In this document: positions 18,100 through 28,548 of the stretch, piece after piece
Layout: every line of letters begins with the position of its first letter
Position numbering within the stretch: position 1 is the first letter of the stretch
DNA from: Marinicella rhabdoformis
Lineage (GTDB): Bacteria; Pseudomonadota; Gammaproteobacteria; Xanthomonadales; Marinicellaceae
Length of the DNA stretch: 64,000 bases
Direction of reading: 5' to 3'
Assembly (NCBI RefSeq): GCF_009671245.1
Contig: NZ_VTFS01000008.1
Coordinates: forward strand, 88,574 to 152,573
Translations under genes and position numbers: made by a program
The notes under the pieces: model-generated
Database searches by the model: none
What the model saw: the letters and a program-made list of their open reading frames with translations, nothing else
What the model was told of the DNA's origin: nothing

Positions 18100-21000
18100 T
18101 TGAAGCAGTAATCAAGTGGTCAGTTGGCAACAGGTTTTTTGTGTTGTTGGCGACATTTATGCTTGTAGGCTTTGGATTGTTCTCTTTAAAGAATACACCT
18201 GTAGATGCTTTGCCAGATTTATCTGACGTTCAAGTAATCATAAAAACAACCTATCCAGGCCAAGCACCACAAGTGGTCGAAGATCAAGTTACATATCCTT
18301 TGACTACGGCCATGTTGTCTGTTCCAGGAGCCGTAACAGTTAGAGGCTATTCATTTTTCGGAGACTCATATGTTTATGTAATTTTTGATGAAAAAACTGA
18401 TCTCTACTGGGCTCGTTCAAGGGTGTTGGAATATTTAAGTCAAGTTGCACCATCATTGCCGGCAAACGCAAGGCCACAATTGGGCCCGGATGCTACAGGA
18501 GTTGGTTGGGTCTATTTATATGCTTTAGTAGACAGGACAGGTAAAAATGATATTGGCCAGCTTAGAAGCCTACAAGATTGGTTTTTGAAGTATGAATTGC
18601 AAACAGTTGCTGGCGTGTCTGAAGTGGCAGCATTAGGAGGTATGGTCAAACAATATCAAGTCAAAGTGTACCCGGATAAGTTGCGTGCATTAAACATTCC
18701 ACTCTCGCACATACAAATGGCAATACAGAGGGGTAACCAAGAAATAGGAGCATCGGTTGTAGAAATGTCCGAAGCTGAATACATGGTTAGGGCAACTGGT
18801 TATATAGAGAATGAAGATGATTTAAGAAACATCCCGCTTGGTACGAATGTAAATGGCACTCCTTTGCTATTAAAAGATGTGGCAGATATCGGGCTGGGCC
18901 CACAAATGCGAAGGGGAATTGCTGAACTCAATGGTGAAGGCGAAACAGTAGGTGGCATTATTATCATGAGATATGGTGAGAATGCTCAGAAAACGATTGA
19001 TGGAGTTAAAGCCAAACTGGAAGAGTTGAAGCTTGGATTGCCAGAGGGCGTTGAAGTTGTTCCTGTTTATGACCGCAGTGCTCTGATTGAAAGAGCTGTA
19101 GATAACCTTTGGATTAAGTTACTTGAAGAGTTTGCTGTTGTGGCACTGGTTTGCATGATCTTTTTGTTTCATGTCCGCTCATCTTTGGTTGCTATTTTAT
19201 CCTTACCTGTTGGCATTCTAACCGCATTTATCATCATGTACTACCAAGGTTTGAATGCCAACATCATGTCTTTGGGAGGCATTGCGATTGCAATTGGTGC
19301 GATGATTGATGGCGCCATTGTGATGATTGAAAACATGCACAAACACATGGAAAGGACAAAAGTGACTGCTGAGAACCGGTGGAAAATTGTGGCTGAATCT
19401 GCCAGTGAAGTTGGCCCGGCTCTGTTTTTCAGTTTGCTTATCATTACAGTCAGTTTTGTACCCGTTTTCACTCTTGAGGCGCAAGAGGGACGAATGTTCT
19501 CCCCACTGGCTTTTACAAAAACTTATGCCATGGCTGCATCAGCTGCATTGGCAATCACATTGGTACCTGTTTTGATGGGGTATTTCATCAGGGGCAAGGT
19601 ACTTCCTGAGCATAAAAATCCAGTCAATAGACTACTAACAGCAATATACCTTCCTCTTTTAAAACAAGTATTACGGTTCCCAAAATTGACACTTGTTTTT
19701 GCGTTGTTGGTGCTATTGGCTGGCTTTTGGCCAGTAAACAAGATAGGTAGTGAGTTTATCCCTCCCTTGGATGAAGGTGACTTGATGTATATGCCTACAA
19801 CGTATCCGGGTATCTCTATCGGTAAGGCTCGAGAGCTATTACAGCAAACAGATAAATTAATTAAAACTGTTCCTGAAGTGGAGACTGTTTTTGGCAAGGT
19901 TGGCCGAGCTGAAACGGCAACTGACCCAGCACCATTAACAATGATTGAGACATTTATTCAGTTAAAGCCACGGGATCAGTGGCGTGAAGGTGTTGATACC
20001 GAAAGCCTTAAAAAGGAACTTGATGCGTTAGTCAAACTACCAGGTGTTACTAATGCCTGGGTAATGCCGATTAAAACCAGAATTGATATGTTAGCAACGG
20101 GTATTAAAACGCCTGTGGGTATAAAAATATCAGGTCCCGAGCTTAATGAAATCCAAGGAATTGGTAAACAAATTGAGGAGATACTAAAAGACGTACCAGG
20201 CACAGCATCTGTGTATTCGGAACGTGTTGCAGGTGGACGATACATTAAGGTTGATATTGATCGTGAGAAGGCGGCAAGATTTAATCTAAATATTGCCGAT
20301 GTTCAGCAGGTTATAGCCTCAGCCATTGGTGGCATGAATGTTACCCAAACGGTTGAAGGCCTTGAAAGATATCCAGTAAATATCAGATACCCTCAAGACT
20401 ACAGAAACTCACCTGAAAAGCTATCACTGTTGCCCATCGTTACACCAAGCAATCAAAGAATTGCACTTGGTGATGTTGCTAATATTATTGTTGAAGATGG
20501 TCCTCCTGGTATCAAGAGCGAAAATGCCAGATTGAACGGGTGGTCATTTGTCGACATTGAGGGAGTTGATGTAGGTACATATGTTGTCGAAGCTCAACAA
20601 GTTGTAAAAAATCAACTTGATTTGCCTGCAGGTTACTCAATCAGTTGGTCTGGGCAATATGAGTACATGCTGCGCGCCAAAGAAAAGCTGACATATGTTA
20701 TTCCTTTGACTTTAGGGATCATCATTATTCTTCTATTCATTAACTTTAGAAACTTCACAGAAGTTGCCATCATCATGGGCACGCTTCCTTTGGCGATGGT
20801 TGGCAGTGTGTGGTTAATGTATTTGGAAGGTTTTAACTTTTCTGTGGCAGTAGGTGTTGGCTTCATCGCTTTGGCTGGTGTCGCTGTAGAAATAGGTGTG
20901 ATTATGCTGGTCTATCTCAACCAGGCTTATCAAAGCATGATTCATGACTGTAATAAAGACCAAACCAAACCAACTATTGAGGCACTGAAAAAAGCTGTGA

Positions 21001-21242
21001 CTCAAGGCGCTGGGATGCGTGTTAGACCCGTCATGATGACTGCTGCAGCCATTATTGTTGGCTTATTACCCATTTTATATGGAACAGGTACTGGCTCTGA
21101 GGTTATGAGTAGGATTGCAGCTCCCATGGTTGGAGGAATGATCAGTGCTTTGATTTTAACCTTGTTGGTATTACCTGTTGTTTATTATCTGTGGCGCTCT
21201 CGTGCCATTAAAAATCAATCTTTAACTGAGGAAAAATTATGA
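18096..21242 (+). CDS. cusA: Copper/silver RND efflux pump CusA
   Basis: A 1048-residue heavy-metal RND pump with twelve transmembrane segments and two large periplasmic loops. Seen: VDALPDLSDVQVIIKTTYPG near the N-terminus, GGIAIAIGAMIDGAIVMIEN in TM4 with the proton-relay acids, and MPIKTRIDMLATGIKTPVGI in the second loop, which marks the monovalent (Cu+/Ag+) CusA branch rather than CzcA. It is the energised inner-membrane part of the CusCBA complex, moving Cu+ or Ag+ outwards using the proton gradient. It overlaps cusB and copC by 4 bases each. Confidence 0.95.
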   Translation: MIEAVIKWSVGNRFFVLLATFMLVGFGLFSLKNTPVDALPDLSDVQVIIKTTYPGQAPQVVEDQVTYPLTTAMLSVPGAVTVRGYSFFGDSYVYVIFDEKTDLYWARSRVLEYLSQVAPSLPANARPQLGPDATGVGWVYLYALVDRTGKNDIGQLRSLQDWFLKYELQTVAGVSEVAALGGMVKQYQVKVYPDKLRALNIPLSHIQMAIQRGNQEIGASVVEMSEAEYMVRATGYIENEDDLRNIPLGTNVNGTPLLLKDVADIGLGPQMRRGIAELNGEGETVGGIIIMRYGENAQKTIDGVKAKLEELKLGLPEGVEVVPVYDRSALIERAVDNLWIKLLEEFAVVALVCMIFLFHVRSSLVAILSLPVGILTAFIIMYYQGLNANIMSLGGIAIAIGAMIDGAIVMIENMHKHMERTKVTAENRWKIVAESASEVGPALFFSLLIITVSFVPVFTLEAQEGRMFSPLAFTKTYAMAASAALAITLVPVLMGYFIRGKVLPEHKNPVNRLLTAIYLPLLKQVLRFPKLTLVFALLVLLAGFWPVNKIGSEFIPPLDEGDLMYMPTTYPGISIGKARELLQQTDKLIKTVPEVETVFGKVGRAETATDPAPLTMIETFIQLKPRDQWREGVDTESLKKELDALVKLPGVTNAWVMPIKTRIDMLATGIKTPVGIKISGPELNEIQGIGKQIEEILKDVPGTASVYSERVAGGRYIKVDIDREKAARFNLNIADVQQVIASAIGGMNVTQTVEGLERYPVNIRYPQDYRNSPEKLSLLPIVTPSNQRIALGDVANIIVEDGPPGIKSENARLNGWSFVDIEGVDVGTYVVEAQQVVKNQLDLPAGYSISWSGQYEYMLRAKEKLTYVIPLTLGIIIILLFINFRNFTEVAIIMGTLPLAMVGSVWLMYLEGFNFSVAVGVGFIALAGVAVEIGVIMLVYLNQAYQSMIHDCNKDQTKPTIEALKKAVTQGAGMRVRPVMMTAAAIIVGLLPILYGTGTGSEVMSRIAAPMVGGMISALILTLLVLPVVYYLWRSRAIKNQSLTEEKL

Positions 21243-21622
21243 AAATTAAAAGTTTATTTGTTTTAACACTGTTGTTATTCAGTGGTGTTTTGTTGGCACA
21301 CTCCAATATAAAAAGCTCTAGCCCATCAGATGGTGAAATGCTCAATGAAAGTCCAGAGATAATTTCACTGGCGTTTCTAAATCCGGTGAAATTAATCAAA
21401 TTAAAGCTAGTTGGTTCAGACCAAAAGGAGGTTAAAACGGATTTCAAACCATCCATGAGTGATCGTTCAGAATACAGAATTTCCCCAGAAAAATTGCCTG
21501 ATGGCGAATACACAGTTTTCTGGACAATTATGGGTGTAGATGGTCACAAGATGAAAGACGAGTTTAAGTTTAAAGTGATGAATATGTCGAAAGATGAACA
21601 TCATGATGGACATGATCACTGA
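21239..21622 (+). CDS. copC: CopC-type periplasmic copper-binding protein
   Basis: A 127-residue secreted protein: signal peptide ending LLA-HS, so the mature N-terminus is His, as in CopC/PcoC where it binds Cu(II). The single beta-barrel domain shows SSSPSDGEMLNESPEIISL and the GEYTVFWTIMGVDGHKMKDE motif. It has an extra His-rich C-terminus (DEHHDGHDH). The next gene encodes CopD, its usual membrane partner. Start overlaps the cusA stop. Confidence 0.92.
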   Translation: MKIKSLFVLTLLLFSGVLLAHSNIKSSSPSDGEMLNESPEIISLAFLNPVKLIKLKLVGSDQKEVKTDFKPSMSDRSEYRISPEKLPDGEYTVFWTIMGVDGHKMKDEFKFKVMNMSKDEHHDGHDH

Positions 21623-21639
21623 TTGAGGCATTGACTGTA

Positions 21640-22512
21640 ATGGAACCAACTACTTGGAATATATTTGCCCTGATTTTTAAATTAATCATTTACTTGGGCT
21701 TTGCTAATGCCATAGCTTTGCCAGTTATTACAAACTGGGCTGGCTTTAATAGCAGCGTTCTCAAGAAAACTAAATTATTGTTGTTTAAATCAACATTGTT
21801 GGTTCTATTTGCGGTAGTTGGTTATTTCTTTATTCAAGTTGGAATCATGTCTGAGTCCGGTATCAAAGGTATGTTCGATTCCTTCATGATTCAGCTTGTA
21901 TGGAATTCATCCATTGGAATAACAACCCTCTATCGCCTCTTAGCAGTTGGATGTATTTTAATTATTGCAAACTCTAGGAGAGACTATAAGGTCTCATTTA
22001 TATACGGGCTCAGTTTAATTTTTATCGGACTTTCGTTTTGTTCATCTGGGCATGTTTCAGAACTTTCATACTTACCAAGATTCTCTATTGCAATTCACGT
22101 TTTAATTGCGCTTTGGTGGATGGGCTCACTTTACCCTTTGCTTTTATCTTGTAAGCATTCAACCACTAAAAACCTATCAGAACTTATGCATAAATTTGGG
22201 CAAATAGCTGTGTTTTTAGTTGGCATATTAATTATTGCGGGAGTTTATTTAGCATTCGAGTTAACCGATAGCCTCCAAGAGCTCACCACAACCAGATATG
22301 GACAGTTGTTATCTGTCAAGATCATTCTGGTTTTTCACATTCTTTTACTTGCAGCTTTTCATAAATTCATTGTTGTTCCCAGTCTTTTGAAGAACAAAGA
22401 ATCAAGGAGTTCTTTAGTTGCATCAATAAAGGCAGAGTTTGGTATAGGAGTTGGGATACTGGTTGTAACAGGCATTTTAACCACATTATTAGGACCTGGT
22501 CATCATGGGTGA
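21640..22512 (+). CDS. copD: CopD-family copper-associated membrane protein
   Basis: A 290-residue inner-membrane protein with about eight hydrophobic segments. The His in SGHVSELSYLPRFSIAIHVL and ALWWMGSLYPLLLS fit the CopD family, thought to move copper across the inner membrane together with CopC. The ATG at 21640 follows GATTGAGG and is preferred to an in-frame TTG nine bases earlier. Ends with GPGHHG. Confidence 0.88.
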   Translation: MEPTTWNIFALIFKLIIYLGFANAIALPVITNWAGFNSSVLKKTKLLLFKSTLLVLFAVVGYFFIQVGIMSESGIKGMFDSFMIQLVWNSSIGITTLYRLLAVGCILIIANSRRDYKVSFIYGLSLIFIGLSFCSSGHVSELSYLPRFSIAIHVLIALWWMGSLYPLLLSCKHSTTKNLSELMHKFGQIAVFLVGILIIAGVYLAFELTDSLQELTTTRYGQLLSVKIILVFHILLLAAFHKFIVVPSLLKNKESRSSLVASIKAEFGIGVGILVVTGILTTLLGPGHHG

Positions 22513-22539
22513 CAGGCCATTTTTTAGGAAATTTATATT

Positions 22540-23016
22540 ATGAAATCAAAAATATTTACCTCAGTACTATCAGTTTACTTAACCTTTTTTTCACTAAGTG
22601 CGTTAAGTCACAGCAACAAAAATGATGAGCCTATTAATCCTTTGTTTACGGGTTTAGGTACAAAAGCTGCCAAAGTAGTCACCCAGTTTCATGAGGCTTT
22701 AAAGGCAGGCGATGTCAAGTTAGTCAATTCTTTGCTCAGTAAAGATGTTTTGATCTATGAGTCCGGGAACGCAGAGAGATCTTCTCTTGAATATGTCTCA
22801 GGTCATCTACTCTCGGACATAAAGTACTTATCCAGTGTTCAATCTGAACTCATCGAGCATCAAGTCAAAGTCAATGGCAATATTGCCATCTCAACCTCTC
22901 GCTCAAAAGTCTCTAAGGCAGGTGCTGGTAAGGCAAGTGAGCGTATTTCAATGGAAACCATCGCAGTTTCAAAAATTGACGGTAAATGGCTTATTACACA
23001 CATTCACTGGTCTTAA
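22540..23016 (+). CDS. Secreted NTF2-like (SnoaL/DUF4440) protein
   Basis: A 158-residue protein with a signal peptide and a cone-shaped NTF2-like domain: VVTQFHEALKAGDVKLVNSL followed by a beta-sheet that ends with VSKIDGKWLITHIHWS. The domain often binds small ligands, and copies are commonly found in copper clusters, but function is unproven. It is followed after 15 bases by a second protein of the same type. Confidence 0.75.
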   Translation: MKSKIFTSVLSVYLTFFSLSALSHSNKNDEPINPLFTGLGTKAAKVVTQFHEALKAGDVKLVNSLLSKDVLIYESGNAERSSLEYVSGHLLSDIKYLSSVQSELIEHQVKVNGNIAISTSRSKVSKAGAGKASERISMETIAVSKIDGKWLITHIHWS

Positions 23017-23031
23017 AAACAGGAGAAAATC

Positions 23032-23511
23032 ATGTCAAATAAAATTATCACACTAACACTTCTTTTCATCAGCACATTACTTTATGCAAGTGAAGATGAC
23101 CAAAAAATCAAATCAATTATCAATGAGATTAAATCTGGTTGGGAGAATGGAGACGGTACCCCATTCAGGAATAATTTTCTAGATTTTGAAGGAGCAAGAT
23201 ACATCGAATCAGGTGGCCAAAATGAAGGTTTATCAGATCTGGTTGAGCACCACGTAGAACCAGAAAAGGATGCGTTGAAATTTTTATCATTGAACTTCTC
23301 AGACATTGAAATTAATTATGAAGGTGATTTCGCTTGGGCTATTGCCAATACCAGAGTCAAAGGTGAGGTATCTAAGTCAGGGAGGATAATAAATAAAAAA
23401 GGTTTTCAAACCTTTCTATTCAGGAAGGTGGCAGATGATTGGAAGGTGGTTCATACACATTCATCTTCTAAAGATGTGAAATCTGAGAGTCATGATGATC
23501 ATAAACATTAA
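23032..23511 (+). CDS. Second secreted NTF2-like protein
   Basis: A 159-residue exported protein of the same NTF2-like type as its upstream neighbour (WENGDGTPFRNNFLDFEGAR; FLFRKVADDWKVVHTHSSSK), with a His-rich end HDDHKH. The pair looks like a tandem duplication that has diverged. The C-terminal His tail is shared with other proteins of this cluster and suggests metal contact. Confidence 0.72.
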   Translation: MSNKIITLTLLFISTLLYASEDDQKIKSIINEIKSGWENGDGTPFRNNFLDFEGARYIESGGQNEGLSDLVEHHVEPEKDALKFLSLNFSDIEINYEGDFAWAIANTRVKGEVSKSGRIINKKGFQTFLFRKVADDWKVVHTHSSSKDVKSESHDDHKH

Positions 23512-23529
23512 CAGCTAGAGGCTGAGGTG

Positions 23530-23560
23530 TTGACCTATGTGTTGCACATAGGAGTATTCT
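23530..23560 (+). promoter_or_regulatory. MerR-type promoter for merR-copA operon
   Basis: TTGACC (23530-23535) and TATTCT (23555-23560) are separated by 19 bases, the long spacer typical of MerR-activated promoters. Between them CCTATGTG and CACATAGG form a perfect 8-base dyad around TTG. It lies 27 bases before the MerR gene, implying autoregulation together with copA. Confidence 0.85.
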
Positions 23561-23587
23561 TCAAAAAAGCAATGTTAGGAGATTGAA

Positions 23588-23992
23588 ATGAAAGTTAGCG
23601 AAGTAGCAAATTTATTAAACACAACAGCAGAAACCGTTCGCCATTACACCCGTATTGGGTACTTAAAACCTGCTGTAAACAAGTTCAATGGATATAAAAG
23701 TTACAGCAAAAAAGAGCAGCATAGACTGTCATTCATTTTAAGTGCCAGGCAGCTAGGATTCACTGTAAAGGATATTGGAAAAATACTATCAAAATCTGAT
23801 TCTGGCAACACGCCATGCCCGATTGTTCGAGAAATAATCGAAACAAGAATACACGAATCCAATTTGCTTTTTGAGAAGGCATTAGCGCTTAAGACGAGGA
23901 TGGAGTCTGCAGTAAAGAAATGGAATTTAGAACCAGATGTTGCCCCAACAGGGCTAATGATATGTCACTTAATCGAGAATTTTGATGAGTAA
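23588..23992 (+). CDS. MerR-family metal-responsive regulator of copA
   Basis: A 134-residue activator. Seen: winged helix with [20 protein letters not shown], the dimer helix, and C-terminal Cys in TPCPIV (Cys77) and LMICHLIE (Cys126, His127) as likely metal ligands. The Cys spacing does not copy CueR (Cys-x7-Cys) exactly, so it belongs to a copper-cluster MerR group seen beside YHS-type CopA pumps. It should bind the dyad just upstream and twist the 19-base-spacer promoter on metal binding. Confidence 0.85.
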   Translation: MKVSEVANLLNTTAETVRHYTRIGYLKPAVNKFNGYKSYSKKEQHRLSFILSARQLGFTVKDIGKILSKSDSGNTPCPIVREIIETRIHESNLLFEKALALKTRMESAVKKWNLEPDVAPTGLMICHLIENFDE

Positions 23993-24023
23993 AGAAAAGT
24001 TAAACAAAACTAAGGAGAAGAAT

Positions 24024-26444
24024 ATGAAAGATCCAGTATGTGGAATGCAAGTTACTGAGCATTCAGATTTTCATTTCAACTATGAAAGTGAGGATTTTTA
24101 TTTCTGCAGCGAACGTTGTTTAGATAAGTTCTCGAAAGACCCTGAAAACTATACCAAAAGTAGTTGTTGTGGTCATTGTGATGAGCCTGAAGATTCAAGT
24201 CCAAAAGAAGGTGGTAATCCTGATGCTGTATATACCTGTCCAATGCATCCCGAGGTGGAACAAGTAGGACCTGGTAGTTGCCCAAAATGTGGTATGGCTC
24301 TTGAACCCAAAGACATATCCTTAAACTTAAACGAAACTAAATACACATGTCCAATGCATCCGGAAATCATCCAAGATGAACCTGGGAATTGCCCTATTTG
24401 TGGTATGACTCTGGAGCCTACGGTTGTTCAAATTGATGAAAAAAATCATGAATTGGAAGATATGTCCCGCCGTTTCAAATACAGCGCTATTTTATCGGTA
24501 CCGGTTTTCATATTGGCAATGATTACAGATGTTTTTCCCCAGTGGTTACCAGATGCCATATCAATGAGAATGTCTCAATGGATACAGTTTGTGTTGGCAA
24601 CGCCCGTTGTTCTATGGGGAGGGTGGCCTTTTTATGTCAGAGGTGTTCAATCTGTTATTAACAAAAACCTCAATATGTTTACCCTGATAGGTTTGGGTGT
24701 CTCCGTTGCCTGGGCTTACAGTGTTGTTGCTATGTTGTTGCCAGGCATATTCCCTAAAGCCATGTTGCATGAAGGAACCATCATGGTTTATTTTGAGGCT
24801 GCTGCTGTTATTACTGCTTTGGTGTTGTTAGGACAAGTTCTGGAGCTAAGAGCGCGTTCTCAAACCAATGCTGCCATCAAATTATTGCTGGGTCTTGCCC
24901 CTAATACTGCCAGAATTATTAAAGATGACGGTGAAGAAGTAGATATTCCACTTGAACAAGTACAAGTTGGTGACAAGTTGCGAATCAGGCCAGGTGAAAA
25001 AATTCCAGTTGATGGAACCGTCTTGTCAGGAACATCATCAGTAGATGAATCAATGGTTACAGGAGAGCCCATACCTGTTAGTAAAAAAGAAGGCGATCAC
25101 CTTATTGGCGCTACAGTAAATTCATTGAGCTCACTTGTTATGAGTGCTGAAAAAATTGGTTCAGATACTTTGCTCTCACAAATAGTCAAAATGGTTGCTG
25201 ATGCCCAACGCTCCAAAGCACCCATTCAAAAAATGGCAGACACAGTATCTGGTTACTTTGTTCCCGTAGTCGTTGTGATTGCCATAATAGCATTCATTGT
25301 ATGGAACACCGTTGGTCCAGAACCGCGATTGGCCTATGCATTGGTTAATTTTGTTGCAGTACTTATCATTGCCTGTCCTTGTGCCTTGGGGCTTGCCACA
25401 CCAATTTCAATTATGGTTGGAACAGGAAGAGGTGCACTTGAGGGGGTCCTTATCAAGAATGCTGAGTCTTTAGAGATTATGGAAAAGGTTAACACCCTGG
25501 TGGTTGATAAAACCGGTACCTTAACCATGGGCAAACCTAAATTGATTAATGTCATTCCAGCTGAAGGATTTGATGAAAAAGAACTTCTTCAATGGGTTGC
25601 ATCGATTGAAAAACAAAGCGAACACCCATTGGCTGAGGCCATAGTGGAAGGGGCTAAAGAGCAGGATGTTTCGTTAGTTGATGTTGAAAACTTTACCTCT
25701 GTTACAGGGAAAGGCGTCACAGCTGAATTAAATGATAAAAGCCTTGCTTTAGGCAACAGCAAAATGATGCAGCAGGCAGGTACTGAAATAGGAGAGTTCT
25801 TTGGGCAGGCTGATCAGTTAAGAAGCGAAGGCCAGACAGTTATGCTGTTTTCTGTTAATCAAAAACCAGCAGCTATGGTCGTGGTCGCTGATCCTATCAA
25901 AGAATCAACGCCTCAAGCGATTGAGCAATTACACAAACAAGGTATCGAAGTTGTGATGTTGACTGGTGATAACGCCACCACCGCCCAAGCGGTAGCTTCA
26001 AAACTATCAATAGATCGAGTAGAAGCAGATGTATTACCAGAGCAAAAGGCTCAAATTGTTAAACAACTGCAGTCTCAAGGCAAAGTTGTAGCTATGGCTG
26101 GTGATGGCATCAACGATGCGCCTGCCCTGGCTCAGTCACAAGTTGGCATAGCTATGGGTACGGGTACTGATGTGGCTATGGAAAGTGCCGGTGTAACCTT
26201 GGTCAAAGGAGATTTAAGGGGCATTGTAAAAGCGATTGCACTGAGTCGTTCAACCATGAAAAACATCAGACAAAACCTTTTCTTTGCATTCATTTACAAC
26301 GCATTGGGCGTGCCGGTAGCTGCCGGTGTGCTCTATCCGTTTTTCGGCATTTTACTCTCTCCAATCATTGCTGCTGCAGCCATGAGCTTTAGCTCTGTCT
26401 CAGTGATTTTGAATGCATTGAGGCTGAAAAAACAAAAGTTTTAA
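24024..26444 (+). CDS. copA: Copper P1B-type ATPase CopA with YHS and two HMBD domains
   Basis: An 807-residue copper-exporting ATPase. Domains in order: YHS/TRASH domain (DPVCGMQV and [10 protein letters not shown], residues 3-40), two heavy-metal-binding repeats starting YTCPMHPE (residues about 71-100 and 110-140), eight transmembrane segments, CPC at 451-453, phosphorylation motif DKTGT at 495-499, SEHPLAEA and GDGINDAPA. It uses YHS and HMBD modules instead of the CxxC domains of classic CopA. The ATG at 24024 has GGAGAAGAAT before it and starts the YHS domain properly; an in-frame ATG at 23985 would lie in the MerR gene. Exports Cu+ from the cytoplasm. Confidence 0.93.
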   Translation: MKDPVCGMQVTEHSDFHFNYESEDFYFCSERCLDKFSKDPENYTKSSCCGHCDEPEDSSPKEGGNPDAVYTCPMHPEVEQVGPGSCPKCGMALEPKDISLNLNETKYTCPMHPEIIQDEPGNCPICGMTLEPTVVQIDEKNHELEDMSRRFKYSAILSVPVFILAMITDVFPQWLPDAISMRMSQWIQFVLATPVVLWGGWPFYVRGVQSVINKNLNMFTLIGLGVSVAWAYSVVAMLLPGIFPKAMLHEGTIMVYFEAAAVITALVLLGQVLELRARSQTNAAIKLLLGLAPNTARIIKDDGEEVDIPLEQVQVGDKLRIRPGEKIPVDGTVLSGTSSVDESMVTGEPIPVSKKEGDHLIGATVNSLSSLVMSAEKIGSDTLLSQIVKMVADAQRSKAPIQKMADTVSGYFVPVVVVIAIIAFIVWNTVGPEPRLAYALVNFVAVLIIACPCALGLATPISIMVGTGRGALEGVLIKNAESLEIMEKVNTLVVDKTGTLTMGKPKLINVIPAEGFDEKELLQWVASIEKQSEHPLAEAIVEGAKEQDVSLVDVENFTSVTGKGVTAELNDKSLALGNSKMMQQAGTEIGEFFGQADQLRSEGQTVMLFSVNQKPAAMVVVADPIKESTPQAIEQLHKQGIEVVMLTGDNATTAQAVASKLSIDRVEADVLPEQKAQIVKQLQSQGKVVAMAGDGINDAPALAQSQVGIAMGTGTDVAMESAGVTLVKGDLRGIVKAIALSRSTMKNIRQNLFFAFIYNALGVPVAAGVLYPFFGILLSPIIAAAAMSFSSVSVILNALRLKKQKF

Positions 26445-26467
26445 TTTTTAACAACAGAGGACTAACT

Positions 26468-26764
26468 ATGGCTGGCTTATTTTCATTACTAATATTTGCT
26501 TTGTTTTTTTACTTAATGATGCGTTTTGGTTGCGGGGCTCATATTGCACATGGGAATCATAATCCCGATGAGCACGATCATGAAGCGACCGAGAAGAAAG
26601 TATTCATTGACCCAATTTGTGGAACAAAAGTTGAAGATGACGAAGGTTATGGAATGTTACACGAAGGTAGGTTGTTCAGGTTTTGCAAAAAAGAACATTT
26701 GGATGAATTTGATCAAAACCCGGGTAAATATATCAATCAAAATCATTCAGGAGAACTATCATGA
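26468..26764 (+). CDS. Membrane-anchored YHS-domain protein
   Basis: A 98-residue protein with one N-terminal transmembrane helix, a His-rich linker (HIAHGNHNPDEHDHE) and a YHS/TRASH-like domain with IDPICGTKV and FRFCKKEHLDEF. It probably shuttles or senses copper at the inner membrane beside CopA. It overlaps the following gene by 4 bases. Confidence 0.8.
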   Translation: MAGLFSLLIFALFFYLMMRFGCGAHIAHGNHNPDEHDHEATEKKVFIDPICGTKVEDDEGYGMLHEGRLFRFCKKEHLDEFDQNPGKYINQNHSGELS

Positions 26765-27030
26765 ATCACAAAATATCTTTAAAAGCTGTTGGTCATGCAA
26801 CCAGTATTCTATTGGCTGCAACATTCACCATATGTGTAATATTTGATCTCATTTTTCCAGATCACGCCATGTACAAATCATGGATTCAATTGTTACCTGG
26901 TGTTCAATGGATTTCATGGCAAAGTTTCTTTTTGGGTTTAATTGAAACTTATGCTTATGGCTGGTATTTCGCATTGATTTGGGTACCGCTATATAACTAC
27001 TTTAGCAAGAACCCAAACAAAAAATCTTAA
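26761..27030 (+). CDS. DUF5676 small membrane protein
   Basis: An 89-residue protein with two or three hydrophobic helices and the family pattern of a Met-Tyr before WIQLLPGVQWISWQSFFLGL followed by AYGWYFALIWVPLYNYF. Such proteins occur next to YHS and CopA genes; function unknown. It overlaps the YHS gene by 4 bases. Confidence 0.78.
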   Translation: MNHKISLKAVGHATSILLAATFTICVIFDLIFPDHAMYKSWIQLLPGVQWISWQSFFLGLIETYAYGWYFALIWVPLYNYFSKNPNKKS

Positions 27031-27039
27031 AGGTTTGAC

Positions 27040-28548
27040 GTGAAAAGAGCATACGACACATTATCTGCAAAGTTGGTGGGAATACATTCTCACCAACCCA
27101 TCGTTTATATGAGGGAGGATTGTCATATCTGCCAATCTGAAGGCTATAGAAGCTTGGTAAGACTTAAGTTAACTCACCTTTCTCACCAAGTAATTGCAGA
27201 GCTACACGTTGTAAATAATGATTTTCTTGAAGAAGGATTGATAGGTTTGAATAAACGTGCATCAGATTTATTACATGCAAAAGATTCAAGCGAGATTACC
27301 ATCTCACAAGCTCCACCAGTATTGTCAATGTCTGAAGTGAGAGGAAAGATTTACAACCAACCATTCACATTCGATGGATTAAAAGCGCTCATTAGTGATA
27401 TCAAGCACGGTTTTCTAACAGATATAGACATTGCCAGTTTTATCAGTATTTGTGCTGGAGGTAGGTTGAATGATGAGGAAATCATTTGGTTAACTAAGGC
27501 TATGGTGGAAAGTGGTCATCAGATGACTTGGCCAATGGATGTTGTGGTTGATAAGCATTGTATTGGTGGCATACCTGGCAATAGAACCACTCCAATTGTT
27601 GTATCAATAGTGGCATCTTGCGGTCTATTCATGCCTAAAACCTCATCTCGCGCGATTACATCCCCAGCTGGTACAGCAGATGCTATGGAGTCCATAACTG
27701 AAGTTAATATCAGCATCAATAGAATGAGGACAGTATTGCTAGAGGCCAAGGCATGTTTGGCCTGGGGAGGTAGCGTTAACTTAAGTCCCGCTGATGACAT
27801 ACTGATTAGGGTTGAAAAAGCACTGAATATTGACAGTGATGGCCAACTCATAGCATCTGTTTTATCCAAAAAGATTGCAGCAGGATCCACTCATGTACTG
27901 ATTGACATACCAGTCGGTGATACTGCAAAGGTCAGAAACAAAGAGGATGCCCAAAGACTAAGTGAACTGATGATTAACACAGGTAAAGCGCTGGGTTTAA
28001 AAGTGGAAACAGTCATTACAGATGGAACCGCGCCTATTGGCAATGGAATTGGCCCTACTCTCGAAATGAAAGATGTTCTCATGGTCTTAGAAAACTCATT
28101 TGATGCACCTGAAGACTTGAAAATCAAGTCTTTGAACCTCAGCGCAAAAATCATCGAAATGTCAGGAATCACTGAGAAAGGTCTCGGATTAAAAATGGCT
28201 GTGCAAGCTTTGGTGAGTGGAAATGCGCTTAAGAAGTTTCGGCAAATTTGTATGCTCCAAGGTGGGATTAAAGAATTAGGACATGCCTCCTATACCCAAA
28301 ATATTTTAAGTGATGAGTCTGGGGTGATTACTCATATTGATAATCGCCTTATTGCAAGATTAGCGAAGTTGGCAGGCGCACCTGATGCCAAAACAGCAGG
28401 CTTATTTATGCAACAAAGGCCTGGGAGAAAGATTATGAAAGGAGAAGTATTAATGACAATTCATACTGAATCTAACGGGCAACTTAAATATGCCATGAAT
28501 TTCTATAACCAAAATAAACAAATGATCAGAGTTGGAGATAAATTATGA
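27040..28548 (+). CDS. AMP phosphorylase / long-type thymidine phosphorylase
   Basis: A 502-residue nucleoside/nucleotide phosphorylase of the long form with an extra N-terminal domain of about 90 residues. Seen: DKHCIGGIPGNRTTPIVVSI, where archaeal AMP phosphorylases have the same GGxPGN loop, and KTSSRAITSPAGTADAMES. It would phosphorolyse AMP (or a nucleoside) to free base and ribose 1,5-bisphosphate (or deoxyribose 1-phosphate). GTG start with AAAGG six bases upstream. It overlaps the PRPP-synthetase-like gene by 4 bases and opens the metabolic run to 36.1 kb. Bacterial members are usually labelled putative thymidine phosphorylase; the substrate here is not settled. Confidence 0.85.
   Translation: MKRAYDTLSAKLVGIHSHQPIVYMREDCHICQSEGYRSLVRLKLTHLSHQVIAELHVVNNDFLEEGLIGLNKRASDLLHAKDSSEITISQAPPVLSMSEVRGKIYNQPFTFDGLKALISDIKHGFLTDIDIASFISICAGGRLNDEEIIWLTKAMVESGHQMTWPMDVVVDKHCIGGIPGNRTTPIVVSIVASCGLFMPKTSSRAITSPAGTADAMESITEVNISINRMRTVLLEAKACLAWGGSVNLSPADDILIRVEKALNIDSDGQLIASVLSKKIAAGSTHVLIDIPVGDTAKVRNKEDAQRLSELMINTGKALGLKVETVITDGTAPIGNGIGPTLEMKDVLMVLENSFDAPEDLKIKSLNLSAKIIEMSGITEKGLGLKMAVQALVSGNALKKFRQICMLQGGIKELGHASYTQNILSDESGVITHIDNRLIARLAKLAGAPDAKTAGLFMQQRPGRKIMKGEVLMTIHTESNGQLKYAMNFYNQNKQMIRVGDKL

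Noticed and set aside
17768..18130. Minus-strand open frame rich in SDPSV repeats opposite the cusB tail
   Set aside because: It exists only because the 15-base plus-strand repeat is open in several frames; no start site and no protein-like composition.
14895..21242. Possible multidrug (AcrAB-TolC) system
   Set aside because: CusA loop motif MPIKTRIDMLATGIKT, the CusF domain and the neighbouring CopC/CopD genes point to copper/silver efflux.
27519..28172. Long minus-strand frames opposite the phosphorylase gene
   Set aside because: Antisense shadows of a clearly conserved plus-strand enzyme.
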